In this document: piece after piece, positions 1-9,239 of the stretch
Numbering within the stretch: the stretch's first letter is position 1
How the letters are laid out: every line of letters begins with the position of its first letter
Assembly (NCBI RefSeq): GCF_004005475.1
Contig: NZ_RZTZ01000001.1
Location: 806,001 to 870,000, forward strand
From: Niallia taxi
GTDB lineage: Bacteria; Bacillota; Bacilli; Bacillales; Cytobacillaceae
Reading direction: 5' to 3'
DNA length: 64,000 nt
Made by a program: the position numbers and the translations under genes
Notes under the pieces: generated by a model
Database searches by the model: none
The model's input: the letters and a program-made list of their open reading frames with translations, nothing else
Told to the model about the DNA's origin: nothing

Positions 1-632
1 TCTTCTCCCTCAAACAAGTAGTTCAAGATTAGGCTCTTGAATTCTTCAATACTAATTTGCACCTTTAAGAATTCAGAAATATTGGCAACCCTGCTTCTAA
101 CAGATTTTATCCCTTTAGATTCAATTTTATCTTTTCTAACCTTTAATGCAGACACAATATGGTCCATTTCAGAATCAAACAAAAGGGTGCCATGGCTGAA
201 CATTCTTCCTTTTGTGGAGAATTGAGCATTACCCGAAATCTTTCTGCCTTCTGCCAATAAATCATTACGGCCGCTTAATTCTGCATTCACACCCATGCTT
301 TGCAATGCCTTAACAACAGGCTCTGTGAATTTACGGAAGTTATGAAAACTGTCACCGTCGTCCTTTGTTATGAAGCTGAAGTTCAAATTGCCTTTATCAT
401 GATAAACTGCACCGCCGCCAGACAATCTTCTAACTACGTGAATACCGTTTGATTCGACATAATCTGTGTTAATTTCCTCAATTGTGTTCTGGTTTTTGCC
501 GATGATGATAGATGGTTCATTTATATAAAACAATAGGTATGTCTCATTGATATCTAGATTTTTAAGCGCATATTCTTCAATAGCCAAGTTGATGCGCGGA
601 TCTGTGATGCCTTTATTATCAATAAAAAGCAT
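1..632 (-). CDS. lplJ: Lipoate-protein ligase, 3' end cut by window edge
   Basis: This enzyme activates lipoate with ATP and attaches it to lysines of 2-oxoacid dehydrogenase E2 subunits and of GcvH in the cytoplasm. About 210 N-terminal residues are visible. The strand starts MLFIDNKGITDPRINLAIEE, then shows IIIGKNQNTIEEIN and the lipoyl-pocket motif RRLSGGGAVYHD (residues about 70-81). The start at 632 follows a GAGGGGTG ribosome site. The frame is open to base 1, so the C-terminal accessory domain lies outside the window. In Bacillus, lplJ lies near yhgE and the hem genes, as here. Family identity is clear; assignment to LplJ rather than a paralogue rests on motif and location. Confidence 0.9.
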   Translation of the reverse strand, partial: MLFIDNKGITDPRINLAIEEYALKNLDINETYLLFYINEPSIIIGKNQNTIEEINTDYVESNGIHVVRRLSGGGAVYHDKGNLNFSFITKDDGDSFHNFRKFTEPVVKALQSMGVNAELSGRNDLLAEGRKISGNAQFSTKGRMFSHGTLLFDSEMDHIVSALKVRKDKIESKGIKSVRSRVANISEFLKVQISIEEFKSLILNYLFEGE

Positions 633-795
633 ATGTACACCCCTCTTTTCATTCTTCTAATTAAAATATATCATAACTTCTAATAAAAGAATATTTAGTC
701 CTTATATACTATAACTAAAATTCGTCGAATTAGCACTTTTTTTGTCCCTTTTTTTGTTATTAAAATCAGTAAATTTGTAGATTTAAAATATTTCA

Positions 796-826
796 AAGAA
801 AAAGGTCGGGCTTTTCACCCGACCAT
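796..826 (-). terminator. Rho-independent terminator of yhgE
   Basis: The stem GGTCGGG/CCCGACC (804-810 with 818-824) is followed by a T-run on the minus strand, directly after the stop of the YhgE gene. Bases 633-795 hold no gene that I can support; that stretch is AT-rich and presumably carries the lplJ promoter. Confidence 0.85.
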
Positions 827-831
827 ATCCT

Positions 832-3042
832 TTATTCTGCCGCCGCTTCTGTAAACTGGCGTCTATAAGCAAATGTAAAATAGATAATTGTTCCTGTAAT
901 AAAGAAGATTGGATACAATGCTAGAATCCCTGCATTATGCCACATAAACGTAAAGTCTCCCGTTGAAATGACAGATCTCAATCCTGCAACAGAATAAGAC
1001 ATTGGCAGGAGCGCATGAACATGCTGCATGAAATCAGGAATTAACTCCAATGGGAATGTTCCGCCACTTGTTGTCAACTGGAATATCAACAGAATAACAA
1101 CGATAAAACGGCCGGGATTCCCCAAAATTGTAACAAAGAACTGAATGATCGAAAAGAATACGAGACTCGCAATGATTGTAAACAGAATAAACAATGGAAT
1201 GCTTTGCACTTCCATATCCAACACGACAATCAGTACAAATGATGCCACTAATGCCTGTAGAATTCCGACACCTGCGAGAATAACTGATTTACTCAAAAAC
1301 CAGCGCAGACCGTTTTTAGGAACTCCTTCTGGTTCATTAAAAGAGAATACAATAGAAAGCATTAATGCACCGACAAACAGTCCTAAAGAAATGAAATAAG
1401 GTGCTAAGCCAGTTCCATAGTTCGGCACTTCTGATACTTTCTCATCTGAAACAGTAATAGGTGCTGCCATCATATCATACGTTTTGTCATCAGAATGGAT
1501 GGAGCTGGCATCATTAGCACCATCTGCAAGCTTTTCTGACAGTTCCTTGCTGCCATCTGATAATGATGACGTTCCATCCGCAAGATCCTTCGATCCAGCT
1601 TCCAGCTTACTTGTTCCGTCTGATAACGCTGCTGAACCTGTGGACAATTGATTCATACCTGATAACAGTGAATTCATTCCAGTTACAAGCTCGTTTGAAC
1701 CACTTGCAGCCTTAGCAAATTCTGTTTCGTATTTACTCATACCTGCAATAAACTGCTCTTGCCCTGCAACCTGCTTCTTAGAGCCTGCCTCCAATTCGGC
1801 ACTGCCATCTGCAAGCTGTTGAGCTCCTGCTTGAAGCTGCTTAGAGCCTGCACTTAAATCTGTTAAACCAGCAGATAAGCTTTGGCCACCTTGAGCCAAT
1901 TGATCTGCCCCTTGTTGCAGCGCCTGTGTGTTTGCAGCAATATTGCCACTGCCATCCACCAGACTTTGAAGTGCTGCCTCTAATTCCTGCTTCTTATCAT
2001 CAGGCAGTCCTTCAAGCATTGGAAGAATTGAATTAACCGTATCTTGAACTTGCTTAGCACCAGCATTCAGCTGTGATGCTCCATCAGCCAAGGCTTTAGA
2101 ATTGCTGCTCCATTCTTGAAGTCCTGATGTCAGTGTAGCAGAACCAGCTTGTAATTTATCTGTTCCGTTTATCAATGCAGGGATGCTGCCCTCAAGCTTT
2201 TCCGCCCCATCTTTTGCAGAGGTAATCCCAGCTAATATGGATGAATCTCCCTCTTTCAGCTGTGATGCAGCACTGGAAAGATCCTTCTGACCATCTTGGA
2301 GCTGTCCTAATCCGCTTGAAAGACTTTCTGCACCTGTTAATACCTCTTTCGCACCAGAATTGGCAGCATTCACTCCATCTGTAAATTCAATTGATTTCCC
2401 AGCAAGTGTCTTCAAGTTTTTGTAAACTTCTTGTGAGCCTTTATTAACCTTGTCTGTTCCATCACTAAGATCCTTTGCCCCAGTACTTGCATCTTCAAGT
2501 CCTGATGCCATTTCACTTATATTTTCAAACACAGATTTCGCATATGTTTCTGTTACTTCCTTACCTACACCCTCTTTAATTTTTTCAACGGCAGAATTGC
2601 CAATTTGAGAAGAGATAAAGTTAAACCCAGGGTTAGAAACATATTTTAAATCCAATTTTTTTGGATTGTCATCAAGCAGGGTTGTCGCGTTTTCGGAGAA
2701 ATCCTTAGGAATCTCAATCAGCATATAATATTTTTGATTTTCTAAATCCCTATAGCCTGCCTTCCTATCTACAAATTGGAAGTCAAACTCCTTGCTCTCT
2801 TTCAGATTGTCGACTAAGTCTTTGCCGACCTCCAACTTTTCACCATTCATTTCTGCACCACTGTCCTCATTCACGACAGCAACAGGCAGCTTTTCCAAGT
2901 GTCCATATGGATCCCAAAACGCCCAAAGGTAAATTCCTGCATATAATATCGGGATAAATATGATTGCCAGGATGGAAATGAGCTTCATCCTGTTTTTAAA
3001 TATGGACGAAAGCTCTGCTTTCAATAAATTTTGTTTCATCAT
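832..3042 (-). CDS. yhgE: YhgE/Pip family membrane protein
   Basis: This is a 736-residue member of the YhgE/Pip family, related to phage-infection protein and to type VII secretion (YukE/EsaA-like) membrane proteins and ABC-2 permease folds. It has one N-terminal membrane helix (about 20-40), a long extracellular domain of repeated alanine/glycine/serine heptads (LxxGxxxLxxG, about 170-520) that predict a long coiled coil, and five to six C-terminal helices (about 545-725). The start at 3042 follows CGGAG; an in-frame GTG six bases upstream is less likely. The TetR gene lies 60 bp upstream on the same strand, matching yhgD-yhgE of B. subtilis, so autoregulation by that repressor is expected. 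The transported or sensed substrate is unknown. Confidence 0.9.
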   Translation of the reverse strand: MMKQNLLKAELSSIFKNRMKLISILAIIFIPILYAGIYLWAFWDPYGHLEKLPVAVVNEDSGAEMNGEKLEVGKDLVDNLKESKEFDFQFVDRKAGYRDLENQKYYMLIEIPKDFSENATTLLDDNPKKLDLKYVSNPGFNFISSQIGNSAVEKIKEGVGKEVTETYAKSVFENISEMASGLEDASTGAKDLSDGTDKVNKGSQEVYKNLKTLAGKSIEFTDGVNAANSGAKEVLTGAESLSSGLGQLQDGQKDLSSAASQLKEGDSSILAGITSAKDGAEKLEGSIPALINGTDKLQAGSATLTSGLQEWSSNSKALADGASQLNAGAKQVQDTVNSILPMLEGLPDDKKQELEAALQSLVDGSGNIAANTQALQQGADQLAQGGQSLSAGLTDLSAGSKQLQAGAQQLADGSAELEAGSKKQVAGQEQFIAGMSKYETEFAKAASGSNELVTGMNSLLSGMNQLSTGSAALSDGTSKLEAGSKDLADGTSSLSDGSKELSEKLADGANDASSIHSDDKTYDMMAAPITVSDEKVSEVPNYGTGLAPYFISLGLFVGALMLSIVFSFNEPEGVPKNGLRWFLSKSVILAGVGILQALVASFVLIVVLDMEVQSIPLFILFTIIASLVFFSIIQFFVTILGNPGRFIVVILLIFQLTTSGGTFPLELIPDFMQHVHALLPMSYSVAGLRSVISTGDFTFMWHNAGILALYPIFFITGTIIYFTFAYRRQFTEAAAE

Positions 3043-3103
3043 AACCACTCCGTTTTACTGACCATTTTGTTCATATAGTCATTTTTATTCCTAAAAAAGA
3101 GGA

Positions 3104-3679
3104 CTATCTTATAGACAATCCCTCTAATAAGGATCTTTCAACCGTTAAGGCTATTTCCTCAGCCTGAAGAGGAGTATGATTCTTCTCCCAATCAAAAATC
3201 AATGAAATATACAGCTTAAAGATAATAAATGAAGTCAATTCAGGATCACACTGCTTTATTTCTCCTTTATTAATTGCTTCCTGCACATGCCCCTTCATAT
3301 AGTTGAGTATGGCATTCTCAAGTCGGTTTATAACTTCCTTCACTTCCAATGTTCCCATTTCCTTTTGCTCTTCAAACAACTTTATTGTAAGCTGATGCTC
3401 TTTTCTGTATTCTAGCATCCTCATAATGGTGCGGTGCACATTGTCCATAAAGGTTGAATTAGGATCAAAGGAGGCATCTGCCTCTAACTTCATCTCCATA
3501 ATGAGCCCTGTTATAATCTCATCAAAAAGCTGCTCCTTATTCTTAAAGAACGTATAAATTGTTCCCTTCCCAACATTTGCTATCTTAGCTACCTGATCCA
3601 TTGTCGTTGCTTTATAACCAAACATGGAAAAGGATTTTGCCGCAGCCTCCAAAATAAGCTTCTTTCGATCCACAGCCAA
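3104..3679 (-). CDS. yhgD: TetR-family transcriptional regulator (YhgD type)
   Basis: This 191-residue protein has the TetR N-terminal helix-turn-helix (residues about 8-50): KKLILEAAAKSFSMFGYKAT, then MDQVAKIANVGKGTIYTFFK. The C-terminal ligand and dimer domain is helical. It lies just upstream of yhgE on the same strand and most likely represses that gene and itself. No convincing operator was identified in the 55-bp gap. The ligand is unknown. YhgD naming rests on gene order. Confidence 0.85.
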   Translation of the reverse strand: MAVDRKKLILEAAAKSFSMFGYKATTMDQVAKIANVGKGTIYTFFKNKEQLFDEIITGLIMEMKLEADASFDPNSTFMDNVHRTIMRMLEYRKEHQLTIKLFEEQKEMGTLEVKEVINRLENAILNYMKGHVQEAINKGEIKQCDPELTSFIIFKLYISLIFDWEKNHTPLQAEEIALTVERSLLEGLSIR

Positions 3680-3868
3680 AACTCTTCACCTCTTATCATA
3701 GGCTTTTAAAATAAGCAGATTATTAGTATTTCATCATCCAGCTAATCAAAAATGACCAAATGAGGAATTTGGTCATAAAGTTCAAATATGAATATAACAT
3801 ATGCACAAAACTAGTGCAATAGAAAGCAGCCAACGTTTTTATCAAACGCAGCTGCTCCCATAACTAAC

Positions 3869-4810
3869 TTATTTAGAGTGAACGGACAAGCTGTCCAATA
3901 CCACTGTTGCCAGTGCATCAATAAATTCAGGCTGAGCGTTCGGCATTTCTGGTCTGTAGTATGCTGCACCAACCTCTTTAGTGACAACAAGACATTCATA
4001 GTCATTGTCAAAAAGCACCTCTAGATGGTCTGCCACGAAACCGACAGGAGTATAGACGAATGCTTTATATCCATGCTTTTCATGAAGCTCTCTTGTCAGG
4101 TCCTGAACATCTGGTCCAAGCCATGGGTCTGGTGTGTTACCAGCACTTTGCCAGCCAATGTAGTAATTAGATACACCTGCGGCATTTGCAATTAAGTCAG
4201 CTGTTTCTTTCAATTGATCCGGATATGGATCGCCATATTGAAGGATTTTTTCTGGCAAGCTGTGTGCTGAAACGATTAAGGCTGCATTGTTTCTTTCTTC
4301 TTCTGGCATATTACGGAAAGCTTCTTGCACCTTTTTAGACCAATATGCAATAAATTTAGGCTCATTGTACCAGCTTTCAATACTATGAATGGTTAAACCG
4401 CCAAGCTCTTCTGCAGCTTGTTTCGCTCTGCCGTTGTATGATTTAATGCTGAATGTGGAGAAATGCGGTGCCAACACAATGCTGACCGCCTCTGTAATTC
4501 CGTCAGCATGCATACTTTTAACTGCATCCTCAACAAATGGCTCAATATGCTTTAAACCAATATACATTTTAAATTCAATATCCTCTTGAATAGAATTTAA
4601 ATGTGCTTCAAGACTTTCTGCTTGCTGTTGCGTAATTTTTGCAAGAGGAGAAATACCTCCGATTGCTTCATAACGGCTTCGCAAATCCTCCAGCATTTCA
4701 TCTGTTGGTCTTCTGCCATGTCTAATATGTGTGTAGTATCTTTCAATATCCTCTTCTTTATATGGAGTTCCGTAGGCCATAACCAATAGCCCCATTTTTT
4801 TTCTAGTCAT
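3869..4810 (-). CDS. hemH: Coproporphyrin/protoporphyrin ferrochelatase
   Basis: HemH (CpfC) inserts ferrous iron into the tetrapyrrole, in Firmicutes coproporphyrin III, in the cytoplasm. The 313-residue length fits Bacillus HemH. Visible marks include [20 protein letters not shown] at the N-terminus, the catalytic-histidine region [18 protein letters not shown] (about 180-197), the [17 protein letters not shown] segment (about 217-233) and [17 protein letters not shown] (about 253-269). It follows hemE by 26 bp and is co-transcribed with it. In B. subtilis hemY follows; here the next gene on this strand is the TetR regulator after about 190 bp without a gene, so the coproporphyrinogen oxidase step must be encoded elsewhere. 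Confidence 0.95.
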   Translation of the reverse strand: MTRKKMGLLVMAYGTPYKEEDIERYYTHIRHGRRPTDEMLEDLRSRYEAIGGISPLAKITQQQAESLEAHLNSIQEDIEFKMYIGLKHIEPFVEDAVKSMHADGITEAVSIVLAPHFSTFSIKSYNGRAKQAAEELGGLTIHSIESWYNEPKFIAYWSKKVQEAFRNMPEEERNNAALIVSAHSLPEKILQYGDPYPDQLKETADLIANAAGVSNYYIGWQSAGNTPDPWLGPDVQDLTRELHEKHGYKAFVYTPVGFVADHLEVLFDNDYECLVVTKEVGAAYYRPEMPNAQPEFIDALATVVLDSLSVHSK

Positions 4811-4836
4811 TCCTCTTCACTCTTTTCTATATAATA

Positions 4837-5889
4837 TTATCGTCGATTATTGATTGCTTCAGCAGAATATTCATGGATAAAGCTTGTTAATCTTTTCAGA
4901 ACAGCAGGATCTACCTCTGGGAATACGCCATGGCCAAGATTGAAAATGAATCCGTCCTGTTTGATGCCCTGGTCCAATATTTCCTTCGCTCTAGCCTCAA
5001 TTACATTCCATGGTGCCAAAAGTATCGCAGGATCAAGATTGCCTTGTACTGCTTTTGTAATCCCTTTTTCTCTTGCTTCCTTAATGGATAGTCTCCAATC
5101 GAGACCAACTACATCTAACGGCAGATCATTCCATTCAAGAGCAAGATGGCTTGCTCCGACCCCATGCATAATAAGCGGTGTGTTTTCTTTCTTCAATTCT
5201 GTAAAAATCTTATTCATTACAGGCTTAATGAAGTGTCGGTAATCGTCCACATTCAATGCACCGACCCATGAATCAAAAATTTGAATGGCGCTTGCACCTG
5301 CATTTATTTGGGATTTCGCATATGTAATAACCATGCTTCCCAGCTTGTCCATCAATAAAGACCAAGCCTCAGGCTGTGAATACATAAATGCTTTTGTTTT
5401 ATGATAGTTTTTTGAAGGGCCTCCTTCTATCATATAGCTGGCAAGTGTAAATGGCGCCCCTGAAAATCCAATTAATGGCACATCCAGCTGCTCTTCGGTT
5501 AATAACTTAATCGTATCAAGTACATAGGCAATATCTTGTTCAGGATTTAACACACCAAGCTTCGAAACATCTTCCAATGTTTTAATTGGATTATCAATGA
5601 CAGGACCTATACCTGACTTAATTTCAACATCAACCCCAATTGCAGGAAGTGGTGTCATTATATCCTTGTATAGTACTGCTGCATCGACATTGTATTGATC
5701 TACAGGCAGCTTTGTTACGTATGCACAAAGTTCTGGTTGATGGGTAATTTCAAAAAGAGAGTACTTTTCTTTTATCGCTCTGTATTCTGGTTGAGAACGT
5801 CCAGCTTGACGCATATACCAGACAGGAACAAAATCAGTTTTTTCTCCTTTTGCCGCCTTAATAAATGTATCTTTCATTTCCTTACTCAT
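4837..5889 (-). CDS. hemE: Uroporphyrinogen decarboxylase
   Basis: HemE converts uroporphyrinogen III to coproporphyrinogen III by four decarboxylations. The family signature [17 protein letters not shown] is near residues 22-38, with a catalytic aspartate in [13 protein letters not shown] and the second signature in [12 protein letters not shown]. The start at 5889 gives about 350 residues, the usual length. An in-frame GTG at 5904 exists, but the AGAAAGGTGG ribosome site fits the ATG better. The gene is first in a hemE-hemH operon. Confidence 0.95.
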   Translation of the reverse strand: MSKEMKDTFIKAAKGEKTDFVPVWYMRQAGRSQPEYRAIKEKYSLFEITHQPELCAYVTKLPVDQYNVDAAVLYKDIMTPLPAIGVDVEIKSGIGPVIDNPIKTLEDVSKLGVLNPEQDIAYVLDTIKLLTEEQLDVPLIGFSGAPFTLASYMIEGGPSKNYHKTKAFMYSQPEAWSLLMDKLGSMVITYAKSQINAGASAIQIFDSWVGALNVDDYRHFIKPVMNKIFTELKKENTPLIMHGVGASHLALEWNDLPLDVVGLDWRLSIKEAREKGITKAVQGNLDPAILLAPWNVIEARAKEILDQGIKQDGFIFNLGHGVFPEVDPAVLKRLTSFIHEYSAEAINNRR

Positions 5890-5904
5890 TCTTAATATGT
5901 CCAC

Positions 5905-6281
5905 CTTTCTATTGCTTATGTTTCCATTGTAATATATAAATCATAAATTCAAAAACAAATTAACTATAATCATTATTAAATTATAATATTTATAAATAAA
6001 AAAGCAATAAAAAAGAATGCCCTTATAACAGACACTCCGTATTTCCTTTTTAAATAACAGTTCATTGCGTGTATAAACTAAATATATAACTTTTTCACTA
6101 TCGTTGTATACAAAACCTACTGATTTGTCACAAAATAGACTAATTTACCTCTTTTTTTATTCCCATTTTCTAACTATAACAAACAAGAAAGAAAATCGCT
6201 GTGCATATATCCTTATCAGTTAGCCATTATAAAAAAGTATTGCATCAATACAATTCTAACGGCATAAAGGGGATCTATTAA
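5905..6281. other. Intergenic region between divergent hemE and coat gene
   Basis: This is 377 bp of AT-rich DNA with no supportable gene. It must hold the hemE promoter on the minus strand and the coat gene promoter on the plus strand. A CATATAT-type hexamer near 6204-6211 resembles a SigK -10 element, as expected for a late-sporulation coat gene, but the -35 is not convincing. Confidence 0.4.
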
Positions 6282-6905
6282 ATGAGAATTGCAGCACATG
6301 AAGCAAATGCACTAAATGAATTGACATTAAGCTGTGTCAATAGCATCACCAACATGGGATATATGATTCAGCATGTCCAAGACCCAGAGTTCAAATCCAT
6401 TCTTCAAAGACACTTCCCTCTGCACATAAGGGATTATAATATGAAGGTTGAATTTTTGAACAAAAGAGAAGGTGCAACAACTGAGCTTCCATTACTCAAA
6501 GAAGAAGCAAAGCTCAATCAATTCACAGAAATGGTCGCACCTCAAGCACCTCCTGTTCAACCAAGAACAGCTGTTGAAAATATGAATGACAGGGAAATGG
6601 CTACTGCCTACTTACTGACATTAAAGCGTGCCGGCAGGGAATACGCCTGGAATGCGATGGAGATGGCTAATCCAGAAATCCGCTCTTTTTGCCAAACTGC
6701 ATTTATGATGAGCTGTTCTCATGCATATGACATGTGGCAATATATGGTTAAAAAAGGCTATTATGTATTAGAGCCAGCAGATGAAATGGCTGTTCAAAAA
6801 ATGGGGTCTATGTATTTGCTTGTACCAGAAGCAAATCCGCAAATGCAAGCACATATGATGAATCAAAATCCTATTGCAGGACAGAGTAACCAGCTTTATC
6901 AGTAA
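6282..6905 (+). CDS. Spore coat protein, CotF family
   Basis: This 207-residue protein resembles CotF-type coat proteins: two ferritin-like helical hairpins (about 1-60 and 105-170), rich in Met, Gln and Asn. Typical family segments are NELTLSCVNSITNMGYMIQH and EMATAYLLTLKRAGREYAWN, each half of an internal duplication. The C-terminus is Gln/Asn/Met rich without order-forming motifs. A GGGG ribosome site lies 11 bases ahead of the ATG and a strong terminator follows. It supports an endospore-forming host. The exact paralogue cannot be named from sequence alone. Confidence 0.8.
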   Translation: MRIAAHEANALNELTLSCVNSITNMGYMIQHVQDPEFKSILQRHFPLHIRDYNMKVEFLNKREGATTELPLLKEEAKLNQFTEMVAPQAPPVQPRTAVENMNDREMATAYLLTLKRAGREYAWNAMEMANPEIRSFCQTAFMMSCSHAYDMWQYMVKKGYYVLEPADEMAVQKMGSMYLLVPEANPQMQAHMMNQNPIAGQSNQLYQ

Positions 6906-6910
6906 TTTTT

Positions 6911-6952
6911 AAAAAGGCTGCTTGCAAAAAGGCAAGCAGTCACTTCTTTTTA
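6911..6952 (+). terminator. Terminator after coat gene
   Basis: The stem CTGCTTGC/GCAAGCAG (6918-6925 with 6932-6939) is followed by a T-rich tract, just after the stop codon of the coat gene. Confidence 0.85.
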
Positions 6953-7027
6953 TTTCCTTATAACTTGCATCTATAGTATCCTTAAAAATGAAACCGCATA
7001 ACACTTTACGTTTTTTAGGAGGTTGCT

Positions 7028-7534
7028 ATGAATATCTACTTAGCAAGCGGGACATTTGATTTTTTAGTTAAGAAATATGCTAAACAAATTGATCAGCAAT
7101 CCTTGATTGCCATGCAAGTTTACGGAGACGAAAACGCCGTGCTGTTACATGAAACTTCAGGTCCTTCCATTTTTGCTGCTCCAAGAAAATATGAAACTGT
7201 TTTTGACAAAGGTGATTTCAGCGACAAAAAATATGCTGTTATGAATCATATTCCCGTCACAGATGAACACAAGCCTTTGTTCGAACAAAATATCAAGCGT
7301 TCATTAGAACAAATAGACTCACAAATAAGCACATATCGTTTTATCCGTCCATTAAAAGGAGATACTTATATCATCCTGTCAGTATGGGCTGAAAGAAAAG
7401 ACTTTATTATTTGGAAACAAAAAAACAGTACATTAGATTCTCCTATAACAGGAGATCCAACCAATGGCGGAATATTTCAGCATGCTATGTTTAATGGTAA
7501 AGCATATTTGCTTGAGCTTACTATTTCTTCGTAA
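7028..7534 (+). CDS. hmoB: Heme-degrading monooxygenase HmoB-like
   Basis: HmoB (YhgC) belongs to the antibiotic biosynthesis monooxygenase (ABM) fold and opens the heme ring to release iron in the cytoplasm. The 168-residue length matches the Bacillus protein (about 166). The N-terminal half is a degenerate ABM-like domain; the C-terminal half (about 68-165) has the ABM pattern with FIRPLKGDTYIILSVWAERKDFIIWK. The start follows TTAGGAGG at good spacing. Its position beside the heme operon supports the role. The family and position make HmoB likely; catalytic residues were not verified by alignment. Confidence 0.8.
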   Translation: MNIYLASGTFDFLVKKYAKQIDQQSLIAMQVYGDENAVLLHETSGPSIFAAPRKYETVFDKGDFSDKKYAVMNHIPVTDEHKPLFEQNIKRSLEQIDSQISTYRFIRPLKGDTYIILSVWAERKDFIIWKQKNSTLDSPITGDPTNGGIFQHAMFNGKAYLLELTISS

Positions 7535-7557
7535 GGAGCAGCTTGCTCCTTTTTTTA
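7533..7557 (+). terminator. Terminator after hmoB
   Basis: The stem AAGGAGCA/TGCTCCTT with a tight loop is followed by a run of seven T, overlapping the end of hmoB. Confidence 0.9.
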
Positions 7558-7955
7558 TTTTAACGGGATTTTTTAATAAACAATGAAAGCCCAGCAATCG
7601 CTGCTTCAAGGGGATAAAACGACAAAAAGCTGTTTTATTTCCAAGGAAATGACACCAAGATTAACAAAAATCCGTAATATATTGACAATGGGTTCAAGGA
7701 TACCACTTAGGATTTCCCAATATGACTTTATATTTAATATTCACCAAAGGACTATTCTAAAGAAACTTCCATTATTTAATGAACTTTATTTTCCAGCTAA
7801 AGTTTAAGTCCCCTTCTTTCTAATTCCATTTCCTTCCTATAAAAAAGATTATGGCACAATTATCACCCAATCCTATCCTTCTTCATAATCTGTAATAAAT
7901 CCGGTCTTAGACATTTGCCTAAGCTTTATGTCGGATTAGAAGGGAGACTTCCGCA
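7558..7955. other. Intergenic region upstream of the split transporter gene
   Basis: No gene is supported here. A 74-codon open frame at 7583-7807 has no ribosome site and no recognisable features. Close to the transporter start, bases 7889-7938 form a nested hairpin: outer arms AATCCG/CGGATT and inner arms CTTAG/CTAAG. This could be a 5'-leader structure affecting the downstream gene, or chance. Confidence 0.35.
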
Positions 7956-8410
7956 ATGGGTATAGAGCTAACAGCACTTCATTGGATATACGTTTTGTTC
8001 ATCCTCTTTATTATAGGCTTTATGATTATGAGAAGAGACACTACCATCGTATGTATTGTCGGGATTTTTTTGTTGGCCCTTACAGCCACAGGATCATTGA
8101 GCGGTTCTATCAGCACCATATTCAATAGTTTTATTTATGCAATAACAGAATTGCTGCCAACAATTGTAGTCATCTCCATCATTGTTGCTATGAGTAAAAT
8201 CCTAACAAAAACCGGGATTAATGATGTCATGATATCCCCTTTTGCAAAATGGATTAGGTCTCCAAGTTTAGCATATTGGATCATTGGTTTATTAATGATG
8301 ATCATTTCCTTTTTCTTCTGGCCATCACCAGCAGTTGCATTGATTGGTGCGGTCCTTTTGCCAGTTGCTGTCAGGGTGGGCCTTCCTGCTATTGCAGTGG
8401 CAATAGCCAT
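7956..8410 (+). pseudogene. yhfA: Transporter gene 5' fragment, split by prophage insertion
   Basis: The first 151 codons of an integral membrane transporter (YhfA-type, ion/citrate-transporter-like superfamily) are present. They give hydrophobic helices beginning MGIELTALHWIYVLFILFII. The frame is genuine up to the AT at 8409-8410; beyond it the frame runs into phage DNA for four codons and stops at 8423. The continuation starts at 60365 in the same frame. A product of about 155 residues with four or five helices might be made but should not function alone. The YhfA name comes from the locus near ecsC and from length (474 restored versus about 463) and was not confirmed by search. Confidence 0.8.
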
Positions 8411-8421
8411 CAAAAGAAACT
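8403..8421. other. attL junction
   Basis: Left prophage-chromosome junction. Bases 8403-8421 are an exact inverted copy of 60354-60372. The only bases shared in direct alignment are the AT at 8409-8410 (matching 60365-60366), which is the inferred crossover dinucleotide. To the left lies the host arm ending GCC; to the right lies the phage arm beginning CAAAAGAAACT. Confidence 0.85.
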
Positions 8422-8524
8422 AATCTACAGACGGAATTGAGACTGTATATTTTTGTATTTAATGTTAGCCAATTTCATTTAATGTTTTAACTTGAAATCT
8501 AAACCACTTTCCTTTTCTTATTCT

Positions 8525-8773
8525 TTATTGTAATGAAAAAAACTTAAACATTTCTATTGCTTCTACACAACTCAGGATTGTTATATCAGCACCAACCTCC
8601 TCGAAAAAGACATAACCATCCTTTTCGACTTTAACTATCATGCTATCTTTACCATGACTGTAATATTGCGTAACCATTAATCCTAAGGAAGGATTTACCT
8701 TACCTTGGATTGTAATGTTACGTTTTTCTTTTTTAACTTTTGAAAACACAATGATTTTTCCAGACTTTTTCAT
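8525..8773 (-). CDS. Hypothetical phage protein, 82 aa
   Basis: I do not recognise this small protein. It starts MKKSGKIIVFSKVKKEKR, is basic at the N-terminus and shows alternating strands suggestive of a small beta-rich fold. The start at 8773 has AGGAGG seven bases upstream. An in-frame upstream start at 8809 would overlap the preceding gene. It is the last gene of the leftmost minus-strand operon, next to attL. No function can be given. Confidence 0.6.
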   Translation of the reverse strand: MKKSGKIIVFSKVKKEKRNITIQGKVNPSLGLMVTQYYSHGKDSMIVKVEKDGYVFFEEVGADITILSCVEAIEMFKFFSLQ

Positions 8774-8798
8774 TTTACGTCCTCCTCTTGTTGAGTTA

Positions 8799-9227
8799 TT
8801 AAACAGCATTTCCTATCTGTTTTAATACATTTAAGATTAGTGGAGAAATTTGAATTAATACATAACCTAATCCAGCATTTTGAATTGTGGACCAAGCCTT
8901 TTCACTATTCCCTAACATGAAGAAGAAACAGCCACCCACAATTATTACTGATGCAATCGGAAACGATAGCGCAACAAGAACATCGACTAATGGATCTAAG
9001 GCATGAGCTAATGCGGATATAGTCTGTTCCCCCATCCATTCTTTTGCACTGGCTGGTACTGCCTCCACATTACTCGCTGCAAAAGCTGGTTTCGCCATAA
9101 CTAAAGGAATTGCAATGGAGGTTCCTATCCTTCTAACAACCTTACCTACATTTACTTTATCCTTTACTTCCTTTTTCTCCTTTTTATAACTACCTGACAC
9201 GAAATCGTTAAATGCTATTGTTTGCAT
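8799..9227 (-). CDS. Secreted two-helix membrane protein, pilin-like layout
   Basis: This 142-residue protein has a charged N-terminus, a signal-peptide-like stretch ending AKPAFAAS (about 45-54, an AxA cleavage motif), a short linker and two hydrophobic helices (about 82-103 and 115-136). Signal peptide plus a mature chain of about 90 residues with two helices is the layout of VirB2/TrbC-type conjugative pilins. It lies in one operon with a replication-relaxation protein and an FtsK-like translocase, genes also found in conjugative and plasmid modules. The AGGAG site sets the start at 9227. The resemblance is in layout only; holin-like or anchor roles are alternatives. Confidence 0.55.
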   Translation of the reverse strand: MQTIAFNDFVSGSYKKEKKEVKDKVNVGKVVRRIGTSIAIPLVMAKPAFAASNVEAVPASAKEWMGEQTISALAHALDPLVDVLVALSFPIASVIIVGGCFFFMLGNSEKAWSTIQNAGLGYVLIQISPLILNVLKQIGNAV

Positions 9228-9239
9228 TCTAATCACTCC

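Noticed and set aside
4389-5242. Several plus-strand open frames opposite hemH and hemE.
   Set aside because: They are antisense shadows of well-identified genes and have no ribosome sites.
7583-7807. A 74-codon open frame downstream of hmoB.
   Set aside because: No ribosome site, atypical composition and no recognisable features; it begins just behind the hmoB terminator.
8799-9227. Considered a second holin.
   Set aside because: It has a clear signal-peptide-like region with an AxA cleavage motif and lies in the translocase operon rather than in the lysis cassette; holin remains a weak alternative.
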